64,000 bases of DNA from Luethyella okanaganae. Its GTDB lineage: Bacteria; Actinomycetota; Actinomycetes; Actinomycetales; Microbacteriaceae. The stretch lies in the NCBI RefSeq assembly GCF_042660285.1, contig NZ_JBHSTP010000001.1, forward strand, positions 682,001 through 746,000, in the 5' to 3' direction. Under the pieces are notes generated by a model, which worked only from the letters and a program-made list of their open reading frames with translations, searched no databases and was not told the DNA's origin. Positions 25,294 through 33,008 of the stretch are shown here, piece by piece (the stretch's first letter is position 1; each line of letters starts with the position of its first letter). The translations under genes were made by a program, and so were the position numbers.

Positions 25294-26031
25294 ATGGATA
25301 CGACGCGCCGGATCCCGGTTCCCGGAACCTACAACTTCCGCGATCCTGGCGGCTACCGGGCCGACGGCGGGCTCGTGCGACGCGGCAAGCTGTTCCGCTC
25401 CGACGGGCTGCACGAACTCGGTGCTGCCGGGCGTGCGGAGCTCGCGAAGCTCGGCGTGCGTGTCGTCATCGATCTGCGCGACGACTTCGAGGCATCCGTC
25501 ATGCCCGACGACCTCGACGGTCTCGACGTCGAGGTCGTGCGATTTCCCGTGTTCGAAGGCTCGGGCGCCTCGCAGGGAGCCGTGGGAATCACCCTCGGGG
25601 CGCTCTATGCGCGCATCGTCGATCAGCATGCGAACGTTGTGATCGGCGTGCTTCGCGAGATCGCCGCAACGGGGAGCGACGGCGTGCTCGTGCACTGCAC
25701 GGCGGGCAAGGACCGCACCGGCATCGTCGTGGCGCTCGCCCTGCTCGCGGTCGGCGTGGACCGTGCCGTCGTCATCGAGGACTACGCGCTGTCCCAGGCC
25801 AATCTGGGTGGGGCGTGGCTCGAGGGCATGGTGTCCATGGTCGCGAGCTACGGTGTGCCTGACACCCCCGAACTACGCGTGCTCATGGGCGGAAGCCCGC
25901 CGGCAGTGCTCGAGGCCACACTCGACATCGTCGAGCGCAAGCATGGCTCCGTGCGGCAGTACCTGCTCGACGGCGGCCTCACGCTCGCCGAACTCGCGAC
26001 CTTGCACCATGTGCTCGTCGAACCGGGCTGA
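25294..26031 (+). CDS. tyrosine-protein phosphatase (Y_phosphatase3 type)
   Basis: 245 residues from ATG 25294, 4 bp after smpB. The P-loop HCTAGKDRTG has catalytic C135 and R141. The N-terminal TYNFRDPGGYRADGG is the hallmark of the LipA/PtpB-like dual-specificity phosphatases that act on phosphotyrosine or phosphoinositides. No signal peptide is seen. A perfect 10-bp tandem duplication at its 3' end (26021-26040) extends just past the stop. Confidence 0.88.
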   Translation: MDTTRRIPVPGTYNFRDPGGYRADGGLVRRGKLFRSDGLHELGAAGRAELAKLGVRVVIDLRDDFEASVMPDDLDGLDVEVVRFPVFEGSGASQGAVGITLGALYARIVDQHANVVIGVLREIAATGSDGVLVHCTAGKDRTGIVVALALLAVGVDRAVVIEDYALSQANLGGAWLEGMVSMVASYGVPDTPELRVLMGGSPPAVLEATLDIVERKHGSVRQYLLDGGLTLAELATLHHVLVEPG

Positions 26032-26260
26032 ACCGGGCTGGAAGCCGTCTGAGGTCCCGGTCATTCGACCGAGTTCCCATCGCAGGGCGTCCGGATCGCG
26101 CCGTCTGGGTAAGCGCGATGAAATAGCGCTGAGGAGGTTTCTGTTCTAGACTGTAAGGCCGCATCGATCCGACGTCCAGTCGCCGATGCGGCACTGACAA
26201 CTCAACAGCGTGTGACAGCGACCCACTTCGGCGGGGCATCCGTGCCCGGCCAGTGCGCAT

Positions 26261-26631
26261 GGGGATGATCGGTTTCGACATTGCCTGCAAAACTGCGAGA
26301 AGCGGGTCGAGGATGCAGGGTTATCTCGTTAACGACCTCTGCAAAACAATAAGTGCCAATTCAAAGCGCACTGACTTCGCTCTCGCCGCCTAGGCAGAGC
26401 CGATAGTCCGTCAGACCGGGTCTGCTCTCGCCCCGGAGCCTGGCGTCATTGAGAGAGCTTGCTGTGTGGTGATGTCTGAGCGCCACGCGGGACTTGCACT
26501 CGGGCTGGGCCTGTCAAGCTAGGTGCTCACGGCAAAGTTTGGGGCCGAGTAGAACGTCTATGTGGGCTACACCCGTAGAAGGCGCAGAATTACAGCAGTG
26601 GACGGGGGTTCAATTCCCCCCATCTCCACCA
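26261..26631 (+). ncRNA. ssrA: transfer-messenger RNA (tmRNA)
   Basis: About 371 nt. The 5' GGGGATG pairs with the 3' CATCTCC, followed by A-CCA encoded at 26628-26631. The T-arm GGGGGTTCAATTCCCCC is clear. The tag frame runs 26355-26393 and encodes ANSKRTDFALAA then TAG, an actinobacterial-type degradation tag ending ALAA. A TAGACT -10 box lies at 26146-26151, implying a 5' leader removed by processing. It lies near smpB as expected. Confidence 0.97.
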
Positions 26632-26766
26632 TTCGGTCGCTGTCACACGTTGCTTGAGACCGGTGGAATTCCTTCACCGCTGTGTGGTCATGACGCTTGC
26701 CCTGTTTTTCGACGCCCAGGGCGACCTCCTAGCCGAATATCCGTGGCCCGCGCAAGACCAAGGGAC

Positions 26767-26793
26767 TGTCAGAGATGTCCTGATACATCACAG
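26767..26793. mobile_element. possible solo end of an IS481-type insertion sequence
   Basis: TGTCAGAGATGTCCTGATAC and the following ATCACA resemble, from memory, the termini of IS481-family elements. No transposase is nearby. It marks the start of the accessory stretch after tmRNA. Identification is by recall only. Confidence 0.3.
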
Positions 26794-26795
26794 GT

Positions 26796-27062
26796 TCAGT
26801 AGTGGTACCGGGCCTGCAGGATGATCACATAGGCGTCATCGACGAGGCACACGAGTCGATTGGCTTCGTCGATGCGGCGCGACCACGCTCCGGCCAATGC
26901 ATGTCTCAGTGGTTCGGGCTTGCCGACCCCGTCAAATGGGTCGTCGCGAAGGATGTCCTCGATCAGGAAGTTGATGCGTTTGAGTGTGCGCTGGTCTTGG
27001 CCCTGCCAGTAGAGGTAGTCTTCCCAGCCGCCGGCCGTCCACGCGAGCTTTCTGTCACTCAC
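26796..27062 (-). CDS. YoeB/Txe family mRNA interferase toxin
   Basis: 88 residues. The central RTLKRINFLIEDILRDDPFDGVGKPEPL (abbreviated here: DDPFDGVGKPEPL) and the end ANRLVCLV...ARYHY match YoeB, a ribosome-dependent endoribonuclease; the terminal His-Tyr and upstream Arg (SRRID) are active-site positions. Its ATG overlaps the antitoxin stop by 4 bp, giving the standard antitoxin-toxin order. It should be stable only when neutralised by the partner. Confidence 0.9.
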   Translation of the reverse strand: MSDRKLAWTAGGWEDYLYWQGQDQRTLKRINFLIEDILRDDPFDGVGKPEPLRHALAGAWSRRIDEANRLVCLVDDAYVIILQARYHY

Positions 27063-27304
27063 TGGTCGAGGTCATGCTCCGTGACGTTGCCGGCGCGTGC
27101 TCTCTCAATAGCGTCGATCAGGCGGCGGGCGTTCTTGGGCGAGCGGAGCAGGTAGCTCGTCTCCAGTAGTGAGTCGTACTCGTCCTTGGACATCAGCACG
27201 GCCGAGCCGCGCTTGGAGGTGATCTCGACCTCGGTCTGGTCCAGGTTGACGCGCTCGATGAGCCCGAACAGGTCGCTCCGCGCTTCGCTTGCTGTGATCG
27301 CCAT
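27059..27304 (-). CDS. YefM/Phd family antitoxin
   Basis: 81 residues from ATG 27304 (another ATG is directly upstream at 27307). MAITASEARSDLFGLIERVN is the Phd/YefM DNA-binding N-terminal domain, and the acidic C-terminus (IERARAGNVTEHDLDQ) would bind the toxin. It neutralises YoeB and, with it, represses its own promoter, probably through the palindrome at 27315-27338. Confidence 0.9.
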   Translation of the reverse strand: MAITASEARSDLFGLIERVNLDQTEVEITSKRGSAVLMSKDEYDSLLETSYLLRSPKNARRLIDAIERARAGNVTEHDLDQ

Positions 27305-27314
27305 CATTTTTCCA

Positions 27315-27338
27315 AGTGGTACCAAATGTCGTACCACT
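27315..27338. promoter_or_regulatory. operator palindrome of the yefM-yoeB operon
   Basis: AGTGGTAC, 8-bp spacer, GTACCACT: a perfect 8-bp inverted repeat ending 8-11 bp upstream of the antitoxin start codons. Its position fits autorepression by the YefM-YoeB complex. Confidence 0.6.
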
Positions 27339-27411
27339 CGTCGAGGGGCTTGGCGCTGGTGCTATCGCGAACTGTTGGTGCCGGGAGCTCGCTTGCTGAG
27401 CGCCTGCCGGC

Positions 27412-27876
27412 TCAATCCAGTTCGCGCCGCGAGAGAGTTCCAGCTTGTGCGGGGTCGGGGAGCCGTCCGGGATACGGGACCTCGGGCCGCAGAGCCTGAA
27501 GGCGTTGGACCTCGGCGAGCGAGAGCCGTCCGTCCCTCGCCTTCGCCGCGATGCTCATGGTCTCGATGTCGTTGGCAGCGGAACCAGGGACGTCGATCGG
27601 TCGCCCATCGTAGACGTTGCGGGAGTGATGCTGCATGATCGCCCACGCATAGACTGCGCGTTGTTCTTTCGTGCTGCTCATGACCCTCTTGACCAGCCAG
27701 ATCACGGTGAGGAGGAAGGCGATGCCGACCAGCATCATCATCACCCCTTCGCCCTTTTTCTCCGTGTCGCCGGCGAGGACGAAGACGCCGCCGCCGAGGC
27801 TGAGGGCGGCTATGAGCGCGGAGACCCCGATCTGGGTGGCCCAGTATCCCGTCCCCTTGTATGGCTTGTCTGTCAT
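27412..27876 (-). CDS. hypothetical membrane protein
   Basis: 154 residues from ATG 27876 (MTDKPYKGTGYWATQIG). It has two membrane helices at about 14-33 and 43-61 and then a cytoplasmic region of about 90 residues (TKEQRAVYAWAIMQHHSRNV, then KARDGRLSLAEVQRLQALRP). The latter resembles a short SHOCT-like helical segment. The start further upstream (27978) overlaps nothing useful. The function is unknown. Confidence 0.6.
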   Translation of the reverse strand: MTDKPYKGTGYWATQIGVSALIAALSLGGGVFVLAGDTEKKGEGVMMMLVGIAFLLTVIWLVKRVMSSTKEQRAVYAWAIMQHHSRNVYDGRPIDVPGSAANDIETMSIAAKARDGRLSLAEVQRLQALRPEVPYPGRLPDPAQAGTLSRRELD

Positions 27877-28097
27877 CGGCACCCATATTACTGGTGAGCA
27901 CGTTCGCCCAGTGATCAGACGGTCAGGTCGAGACCGGCCGTGTTCGTGCCCATGTGCCGAACTCGTCGGCGAGGTCACGCGATACGAGGACCGCTACCGG
28001 CTCTGCTGTCTCGAGGCCCGGGGGCATCATCATCGCACTGGCCGAGCAACTTGGCTGAACGCCCGTTGCCGCCCGCGACGGGAGCGGCCACCGCTTG

Positions 28098-28397
28098 TCA
28101 GTTGCTTGTGTTCGGATTCGAGTCTTTGCCGTCGAGCCAGAGCATGTCTGATTCGTCGCGGTGCGATCCGGTGGTTCCAACGTGTTTCGCGTCGATCTGC
28201 GGGCCGTTCTTGATGACGTGGATGAGTGCCATGCCGTGGCCGCGGCCGAGCCCGTAGTCCTCTTTGAGCCATTCGAGGATGGTGCCAGCCTTCACGGCCG
28301 GGTCGTCGAAACCCTTTTGTTTGGCGATCTCTGTCAGTTGGCGAGGCGTGAGGCCGGTCTTGTCTTCGATCGTGTCGAGATATGCCTGGAATGACAT
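28098..28397 (-). CDS. DUF4287 domain protein
   Basis: 99 residues. The N-terminal half (SFQAYLDTIEDKTGLTPRQL, GTILEWLKEDYGLGRGHGMAL) is the DUF4287 helical domain, usually seen in small soluble actinobacterial proteins. The C-terminal 30 residues are polar and probably disordered. The role is unknown. Its neighbours are the accessory genes after tmRNA. Confidence 0.8.
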   Translation of the reverse strand: MSFQAYLDTIEDKTGLTPRQLTEIAKQKGFDDPAVKAGTILEWLKEDYGLGRGHGMALIHVIKNGPQIDAKHVGTTGSHRDESDMLWLDGKDSNPNTSN

Positions 28398-28860
28398 TCA
28401 TCTTTCCTTTCCGGTGTGTCCGAGGATGTTGTCGAGCTTAGAAAAAGGACTCGGCCCAGCCTTCGGTTGTGATTTTTCGGGCTACTTCGGCGAATGAACC
28501 CTGATGCAGCGTCATTCGTATCGCGGCGTGGGGATGACTCTCTCGAGTTCTCCGCCAGAGTGACGCGGCTCGTTCGGCGGCGTTCGCGTTGTCGTTCCTC
28601 CAGGCGCCTGAATGCTTGGAAGGTGGATGCTGCTGGCAGGAAAACGCGGAACTCAAACGAATCCCCATTCATAACCAATCGGTTGTAGAAATTATCGGTT
28701 ACACAATAGCATCATGTCGGCCTCGGTCAACCCGCCTGCGAGGTGGATCTGGCCTGCCGGGCAAGGAGGTCTCTCGATGGTTGACAGTGCGCGTGTGATC
28801 GTCTAATAGTAACTTATTAGTTATATAACTAATAAGTTCTTTATAGAGCGGAGCGATCGC
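28398..28860. other. 463-bp intergenic region with a regulated promoter at its end
   Basis: From 28398 to about 28700 short frames exist, including a 76-codon minus-strand frame at 28438-28668 of unknown character, but none is convincing. The AT-rich end holds the promoter and palindrome listed separately. Confidence 0.4.
28781..28838 (+). promoter_or_regulatory. promoter with a 28-bp perfect operator palindrome
   Basis: A consensus -35 TTGACA at 28781-28786 is followed, after 15 bp, by TCTAAT (28802-28807), five of six bases of TATAAT. Directly at the expected transcription start is a perfect palindrome, 28811-28838, with half-site AACTTATTAGTTAT. A dimeric repressor bound here would block the promoter of the DUF998 gene at 28861. 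Confidence 0.62.
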
Positions 28861-29559
28861 ATGTCACAGGCACAGGCACAGGCACAGGGCCAGGATATGG
28901 TGAAGAAGCCGGGGGTTGTCGAGTCGGGAGGGGGTGGTGGTAGCAAGCTCCTTGTGCTTGGGTCGTTCGGCGGGCCGCTGTTCGTTGTGCTCGTCCTGAT
29001 CCAGATGGCGGTCGTCCCCTGGTTCGACATCGTGAAGTTCCCGCTGAGCGTGCTGAGCGTCGGCGAGACTTGGTGGATGAACAAGACCGCCTTCCTCGGC
29101 GGTGGGTTGCTCACCCTTGCCGGCGCGATCGGTCTACGGCGCACCCTCCGTGGCCGCCCGAGCGGCGCATTCGGGCCACTCCTGATCGGCGTCTTCGGGG
29201 TGGGTCTCGTCGGCTCCGGCATCTTCGACGTCGACCCAGGAGACGGCGCGCCTCCCGGGTCTCCGGCCCTGACCCAATCCGACTACACCTGGCACATGTA
29301 CGCCCACAACCTGTCGTCGATGGTTGCCTTCATCTGCCTGTCGATCGCCTGTTTCGTCTTTGTCAGGCGATTCACGCATCAGGGCAAGTGGGCATGGATC
29401 GTCGTATCAGTATGTGTCGGAGTCGTCACTTTCGTGTTGTTCTTCCTCCCCGTCGGGACGCCGAGTCTTCGCCTGGCGATCGCGACGCTGCTCATGTTCA
29501 GCTGGACCACGGCATTGTTCCTCAGCACCCGCGCGGCTTCGCGCGTGCTCCTCGTCTGA
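28861..29559 (+). CDS. DUF998 family membrane protein
   Basis: 232 residues. It begins with a polar tail coded by a CACAGG hexamer repeat (QAQAQAQG) and a Gly run, followed by six membrane helices. The spacing and the mid-protein loop FDVDPGDGAPPGSPALTQSD with a following YTWHMYAHN are typical of DUF998 proteins. The function is unknown; related proteins are often next to regulators. Expression is probably controlled through the palindrome at 28811-28838. Confidence 0.78.
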   Translation: MSQAQAQAQGQDMVKKPGVVESGGGGGSKLLVLGSFGGPLFVVLVLIQMAVVPWFDIVKFPLSVLSVGETWWMNKTAFLGGGLLTLAGAIGLRRTLRGRPSGAFGPLLIGVFGVGLVGSGIFDVDPGDGAPPGSPALTQSDYTWHMYAHNLSSMVAFICLSIACFVFVRRFTHQGKWAWIVVSVCVGVVTFVLFFLPVGTPSLRLAIATLLMFSWTTALFLSTRAASRVLLV

Positions 29560-29561
29560 TA

Positions 29562-29804
29562 GGGGCTACGAGAGAGGCAACGGCGATCGAGGTCAACCTC
29601 GAGCGGTCAGACCGGAGCCTAAGCGTTCAGGTCGATGATGACGGGATCGGCTTTTCGCGGGATAGCATCCGTTTGGGCGTGATGGGCATGGTCTCGGCGA
29701 CCGAGAAAGCCGAGGTTATCGGAGGAGAGCTGACGTTCGAGTCGGTGATTGGGCGCAGCACATCCGTGCGACTCGTGATTCCGCGACAACGGGATTTCGC
29801 GTAG
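29562..29804 (+). pseudogene. sensor histidine kinase, C-terminal remnant
   Basis: The frame encodes the end of a NarL-type histidine kinase ATPase domain: GATREATAIEVNLER, the G1 box VQVDDDGIGF and LGVMGMVSATEKAEVIGG..STSVRLVIP. The signal-sensing, dimerisation and N-box parts are missing. It follows DUF998 directly and precedes a shortened response regulator, so a complete two-component system once lay here. Confidence 0.65.
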
Positions 29805-29812
29805 GCCCGACT

Positions 29813-29998
29813 GTGCATCGCATCTCAGTACTGGTTGCGGACCACCAGCTCTTCTTGCACAACGACCGTGAAATCGGCCTCAGGCTGGTTATCGCTGAAG
29901 GCACGGTCAAGCGCCACACGACCAACATGTATCTGAAGCTCGGCGCCACATCCTGGATCGACACCATCAGGAAAGCCCGACACCACATGGGGCATTGA
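29813..29998 (+). pseudogene. NarL/LuxR response regulator with internal deletion
   Basis: 61 residues. The first 14 (ISVLVADHQLFL) are the start of a receiver domain. They join directly to the last part of a LuxR-type HTH (LVIAEGTVKRHTTNMYLKLGA). Roughly 140 residues including the phospho-acceptor Asp are gone. It cannot act as a normal regulator, though the DNA-binding end could remain partly folded. Confidence 0.65.
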
Positions 29999-30201
29999 CG
30001 CCAGTAGGTGGCGGCAATTGGTCTATTCCGCTTTCTCTTGCGTTCGGATTCACAGGGCTGCGCCAGCGGCAGCTCGCCCTCTCGCTTGCTGGCTCATGGG
30101 ATGTCGTTGAGGGCCTTCCGGAGACCGTGACGAGGCTGGTGACCGCCCGGGAGGACGTGCGCAAGCCACGTCGGGTGAGTCCCGGCTACGCCCGGGCATC
30201 C

Positions 30202-30753
30202 TCAGCCCGGCAGCGGAGCGTTCTCGGCCGCGGCGAGTGCTTCGTTCTCGAGCGTCTGCAGTTCGCGGGTCTTCTCGAGCATGCGGCGCAGCAGGCGGTT
30301 GAGTCGGTCGACGTCGTCCTCGGAGAGGTCGGCCAGGATGATCTCCTGTCCGCGCAGCGAGATCGGCAGCATGGCGTCGTGCATCTCTGCACCCGTGCGG
30401 GTGAGGTACATGGGTCGCGAGCCGCGTGGTCCGTCGACCAGGAGCACGAGATCGCGCCTGAGCAGAGTGTTGACACTCTTCGAGACGACCGCCTTGTTGA
30501 GCCCGAGGAAGTCCGACACCTCCGTCGCAGATGCGCCAGGGCGGATGGCGAGTGCCGAGATGACCCGCCAGTCGTTCGTGCCGAGCCGGAAGCGTCGGCG
30601 CAGCTCATGGGACTCCCGCCACACGAGCGTGTTGGAGAGCAGCGCGAGAAGTCTGGGGGTGAAGTTGTCCGGGTCGATCGTGTCGATCAACGGATCCGTG
30701 ACGGCCTCGGACAACGTGAGCGAACGCGCCCTCAGCTCTCTGTCGCTAGACAT
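30202..30753 (-). CDS. MarR family transcriptional regulator
   Basis: 183 residues with a winged-helix domain at about 55-125 (ISALAIRPGASATEVSDFLGLNKAVVSKSVNTL, abbreviated: VSDFLGLNKAVVSKSV; RDLVLLVDGPRGSRPMYLT is the wing). The N- and C-terminal helices form the dimer interface. It is transcribed away from the transketolase operon, and palindromes lie between them (30965-31004), so it probably controls that operon in response to a sugar-derived ligand. Confidence 0.88.
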   Translation of the reverse strand: MSSDRELRARSLTLSEAVTDPLIDTIDPDNFTPRLLALLSNTLVWRESHELRRRFRLGTNDWRVISALAIRPGASATEVSDFLGLNKAVVSKSVNTLLRRDLVLLVDGPRGSRPMYLTRTGAEMHDAMLPISLRGQEIILADLSEDDVDRLNRLLRRMLEKTRELQTLENEALAAAENAPLPG

Positions 30754-31128
30754 GGTCCCCCTCTGGCGCGTGAAGTCCGGACTACCCCGATTCGTTGTGA
30801 GGAAAGTGTCTCAGAGAGCAGCCGGGCCCTCGTCGGCTCTCGCCGTGATACGGGGCACGGAGGTCGCGTCAGTCACGACTCGCATTGACTTCCTCGTCCC
30901 TCGGACTCCGCGTCAGACGGCACGATCCGGGATCGCGCCTCATCGGGATACCCCTCCACGCTACCGTAAACACGTTTGGAAAACTTCTTGTTTACTTGTA
31001 AACATCAGTGTGTTACTGTCGCTACGTCGGAGCCGGGATCGCCGGTTCCCCGACCGCGAGTGAGTCGATGAGGACGCCACGATAAGGCGGCAGATCGGCA
31101 TCCGTGTCATTCAATGAGGAGGCATGAG
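30754..31128. other. 375-bp divergent intergenic region
   Basis: No gene is seen. It contains the AT-rich operator-like elements at 30965-31004 and a strong ribosome site GAGGAGG at 31116-31122 for the first operon gene. Confidence 0.5.
30965..31004. promoter_or_regulatory. two operator-like palindromes upstream of the catabolic operon
   Basis: TGTTTAC-TT-GTAAACA at 30989-31004 is a perfect 7-bp inverted repeat with a 2-bp spacer. About 22 bp upstream GTAAACACGTTTGG at 30966-30979 repeats the GTAAAC half-site imperfectly. The pair is a candidate binding site for the divergent MarR protein or another sugar regulator. Confidence 0.55.
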
Positions 31129-32007
31129 ATGGGCCAAATGAGCCTGCAAGCGGGTGAGAACCCGCACACTGTCGAGGAACTGGAAGACCTCGCTTTCGAG
31201 CTGAGGTCGAAGCTGCTGCACCTGTGCGGCACCTACGAGGGGGCCGTGCACATCGGCGGCGACCTGTCCGCCGCCGACATCTTCACGGTGCTCTACCATT
31301 ACGGGCTCAATGTCGATCCCGCCGACATCGCCAACCCAGCCAGGGATCGTTTCGTGTTGAGCAAGGGCCACGCCGCGGTCTGCATGTACATCGCGATGGC
31401 CATGCGAGGGTTCTTCCCCTACGAGGGGATCGTCGAGACCTACGGCCAGCTCGACTCCGCATACGGAATGCACCCGTGCAAGGTGCAGCTGCCCGGAGTG
31501 GAGTGCTCGACGGGATCGCTCGGACACGGCCTCCCACTGGCGGTCGGGATGGCGCTCAGCGCCCGCGGCCGCGGTGAGTCTCACCGGGTGTTCTGCTTGC
31601 TCGGCGATGGAGAGACCGGCGAGGGATCGGTGTGGGAGGCGGCGATGGCCGCCCGAAGCAACGAGCTCGGCAACCTGGTCGCCTTCGTCGACCGTAATCG
31701 TCAGCTGATGACGAGTTTCGCGGAGGAACGGGTCGTCTTCGAGCCGTACCCCGACAAGTGGGCGGCATTCGGCTGGAACGTCGTGAACATCGATGGACAC
31801 GACATGGCTCAGTTGGTCGCCGCGGTCGACGCGCTGCCCGCACCCGACAGCAACCGTCCGACCATCGTCATCTGCGAGACGGTCAAGGGCAAGGGCGTCG
31901 ACTTCATGGAGCGCAACCTCGCCTGGCATGCCGGCTCGCTCGGCGCCGCCGACCTGGAGCGCGCCATGGCCGCGCTCGAAGCCTCGCGTGAGAAGGAGTC
32001 CGTCTGA
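31129..32007 (+). CDS. transketolase, N-terminal (TPP-binding) subunit
   Basis: 292 residues from ATG 31129, spaced 6 bp from GAGGAGG. Motifs: HIGGDLSAADI, RFVLSKGHAAVCMY and the TPP motif GDGETGEGSVWEAAMAA...NLVAFVDRN. It forms, with the next gene, a split transketolase that moves two-carbon ketol units between sugar phosphates. Split pairs of this kind occur in dedicated sugar pathways (for example apulose-4-phosphate transketolase). The first gene of the operon, its stop overlaps the next start. Confidence 0.92.
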   Translation: MGQMSLQAGENPHTVEELEDLAFELRSKLLHLCGTYEGAVHIGGDLSAADIFTVLYHYGLNVDPADIANPARDRFVLSKGHAAVCMYIAMAMRGFFPYEGIVETYGQLDSAYGMHPCKVQLPGVECSTGSLGHGLPLAVGMALSARGRGESHRVFCLLGDGETGEGSVWEAAMAARSNELGNLVAFVDRNRQLMTSFAEERVVFEPYPDKWAAFGWNVVNIDGHDMAQLVAAVDALPAPDSNRPTIVICETVKGKGVDFMERNLAWHAGSLGAADLERAMAALEASREKESV

Positions 32008-32972
32008 TGCCCGTTACCTTCACCTTCGGCGAGATGCTCTCGGCTCGGTCCGTCATCGGCACCACGCTGGCCGAGCTCGGCGAGGACCACGGCAATCTCT
32101 GGGTGCTCACCCCCGACATCGGCGCGACGCTCGTCGAGTTCCGCGACAAGTATCCCGAGCGCTTCGTCGATGTGGGACTCGCCGAGCAGGCCTGCGTCGG
32201 CATCGCCGCCGGCCTCGCCTACGACGGCAACATCCCCGTCGTCTCCGGCATGCTCCCCTTCCTGAGCATGCGTGCGCTCGAACAGGTCCGCAGCGACATC
32301 TGCTATCCCAATCTGCCGGTGAAGATCATCGGCACGCATGGTGGCCTCGTCGGCAACGGCGGCTCGACCCACTATGCGGTCGAGGACCTGGCGCTCATGT
32401 GCGCTCTGACGAACATGACCGTCACCTCCATCGGCGACCCGCTGATGGTGGGGGAGATCATCCGCCAGTCGATGACGATGCAGGGCCCGATCTACATCCG
32501 TCTCGCCGTCGGCAAGAAGGACAAGGTGCTCTACGAGCAGGGTCAGCACGACATCCGTATCGGCAAGGGCATCATCGCCCGTGAAGGAGCCGATGCCACG
32601 ATCTTCACCCACGGCACGGTCGTCGCCCAGGCGCTGGATGCCGCCGACGAACTCGCGAAGGACGGTCACTCGGTGCGCGTCGTCGACATGTTCACGCTCA
32701 AGCCGATCGACGAGGAGCTCGTCGTGCGGTGCGCCGCCGAGACCGACGGCAGGTTCGTCGTCCTCGAGGATCACCTCGCCTACGGCGGTCTTGCGTCGCG
32801 GGTCGCGGATGTCGTCGCCGACCGCAACATCCACCTCAACGCCTTCGATCGCCTCGGAATCCCGCAGCTGTACGCGGGCTTCGGGAACGACGAGGAGCTG
32901 CGCGACAAGCACGGCTACGGGCTCGAGGCGACGATCGCGGCCGCACGGCGCGTCATCGCGGCGCGGCCCTGA
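32007..32972 (+). CDS. transketolase, C-terminal (pyrimidine-binding) subunit
   Basis: 321 residues; ATG overlaps the previous stop (TGATG). It has the Transket_pyr domain (FVDVGLAEQACVGIAAGLAYDG, split as DVGLAEQACVGIAAGLA) containing the TPP-activating Glu, and the C-terminal transketolase domain (VRVVDMFTLKPIDEE). It must pair with the protein at 31129-32007 for activity. Confidence 0.92.
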   Translation: MPVTFTFGEMLSARSVIGTTLAELGEDHGNLWVLTPDIGATLVEFRDKYPERFVDVGLAEQACVGIAAGLAYDGNIPVVSGMLPFLSMRALEQVRSDICYPNLPVKIIGTHGGLVGNGGSTHYAVEDLALMCALTNMTVTSIGDPLMVGEIIRQSMTMQGPIYIRLAVGKKDKVLYEQGQHDIRIGKGIIAREGADATIFTHGTVVAQALDAADELAKDGHSVRVVDMFTLKPIDEELVVRCAAETDGRFVVLEDHLAYGGLASRVADVVADRNIHLNAFDRLGIPQLYAGFGNDEELRDKHGYGLEATIAAARRVIAARP

Positions 32973-33008
32973 CCCGCCCCACCTGTCATGCGCTCAATGG
33001 AGAGACGA

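Noticed and set aside
26021..26040. Perfect 10-bp direct duplication at the end of the phosphatase gene
   Set aside because: A simple local slippage duplication with no sign of function.
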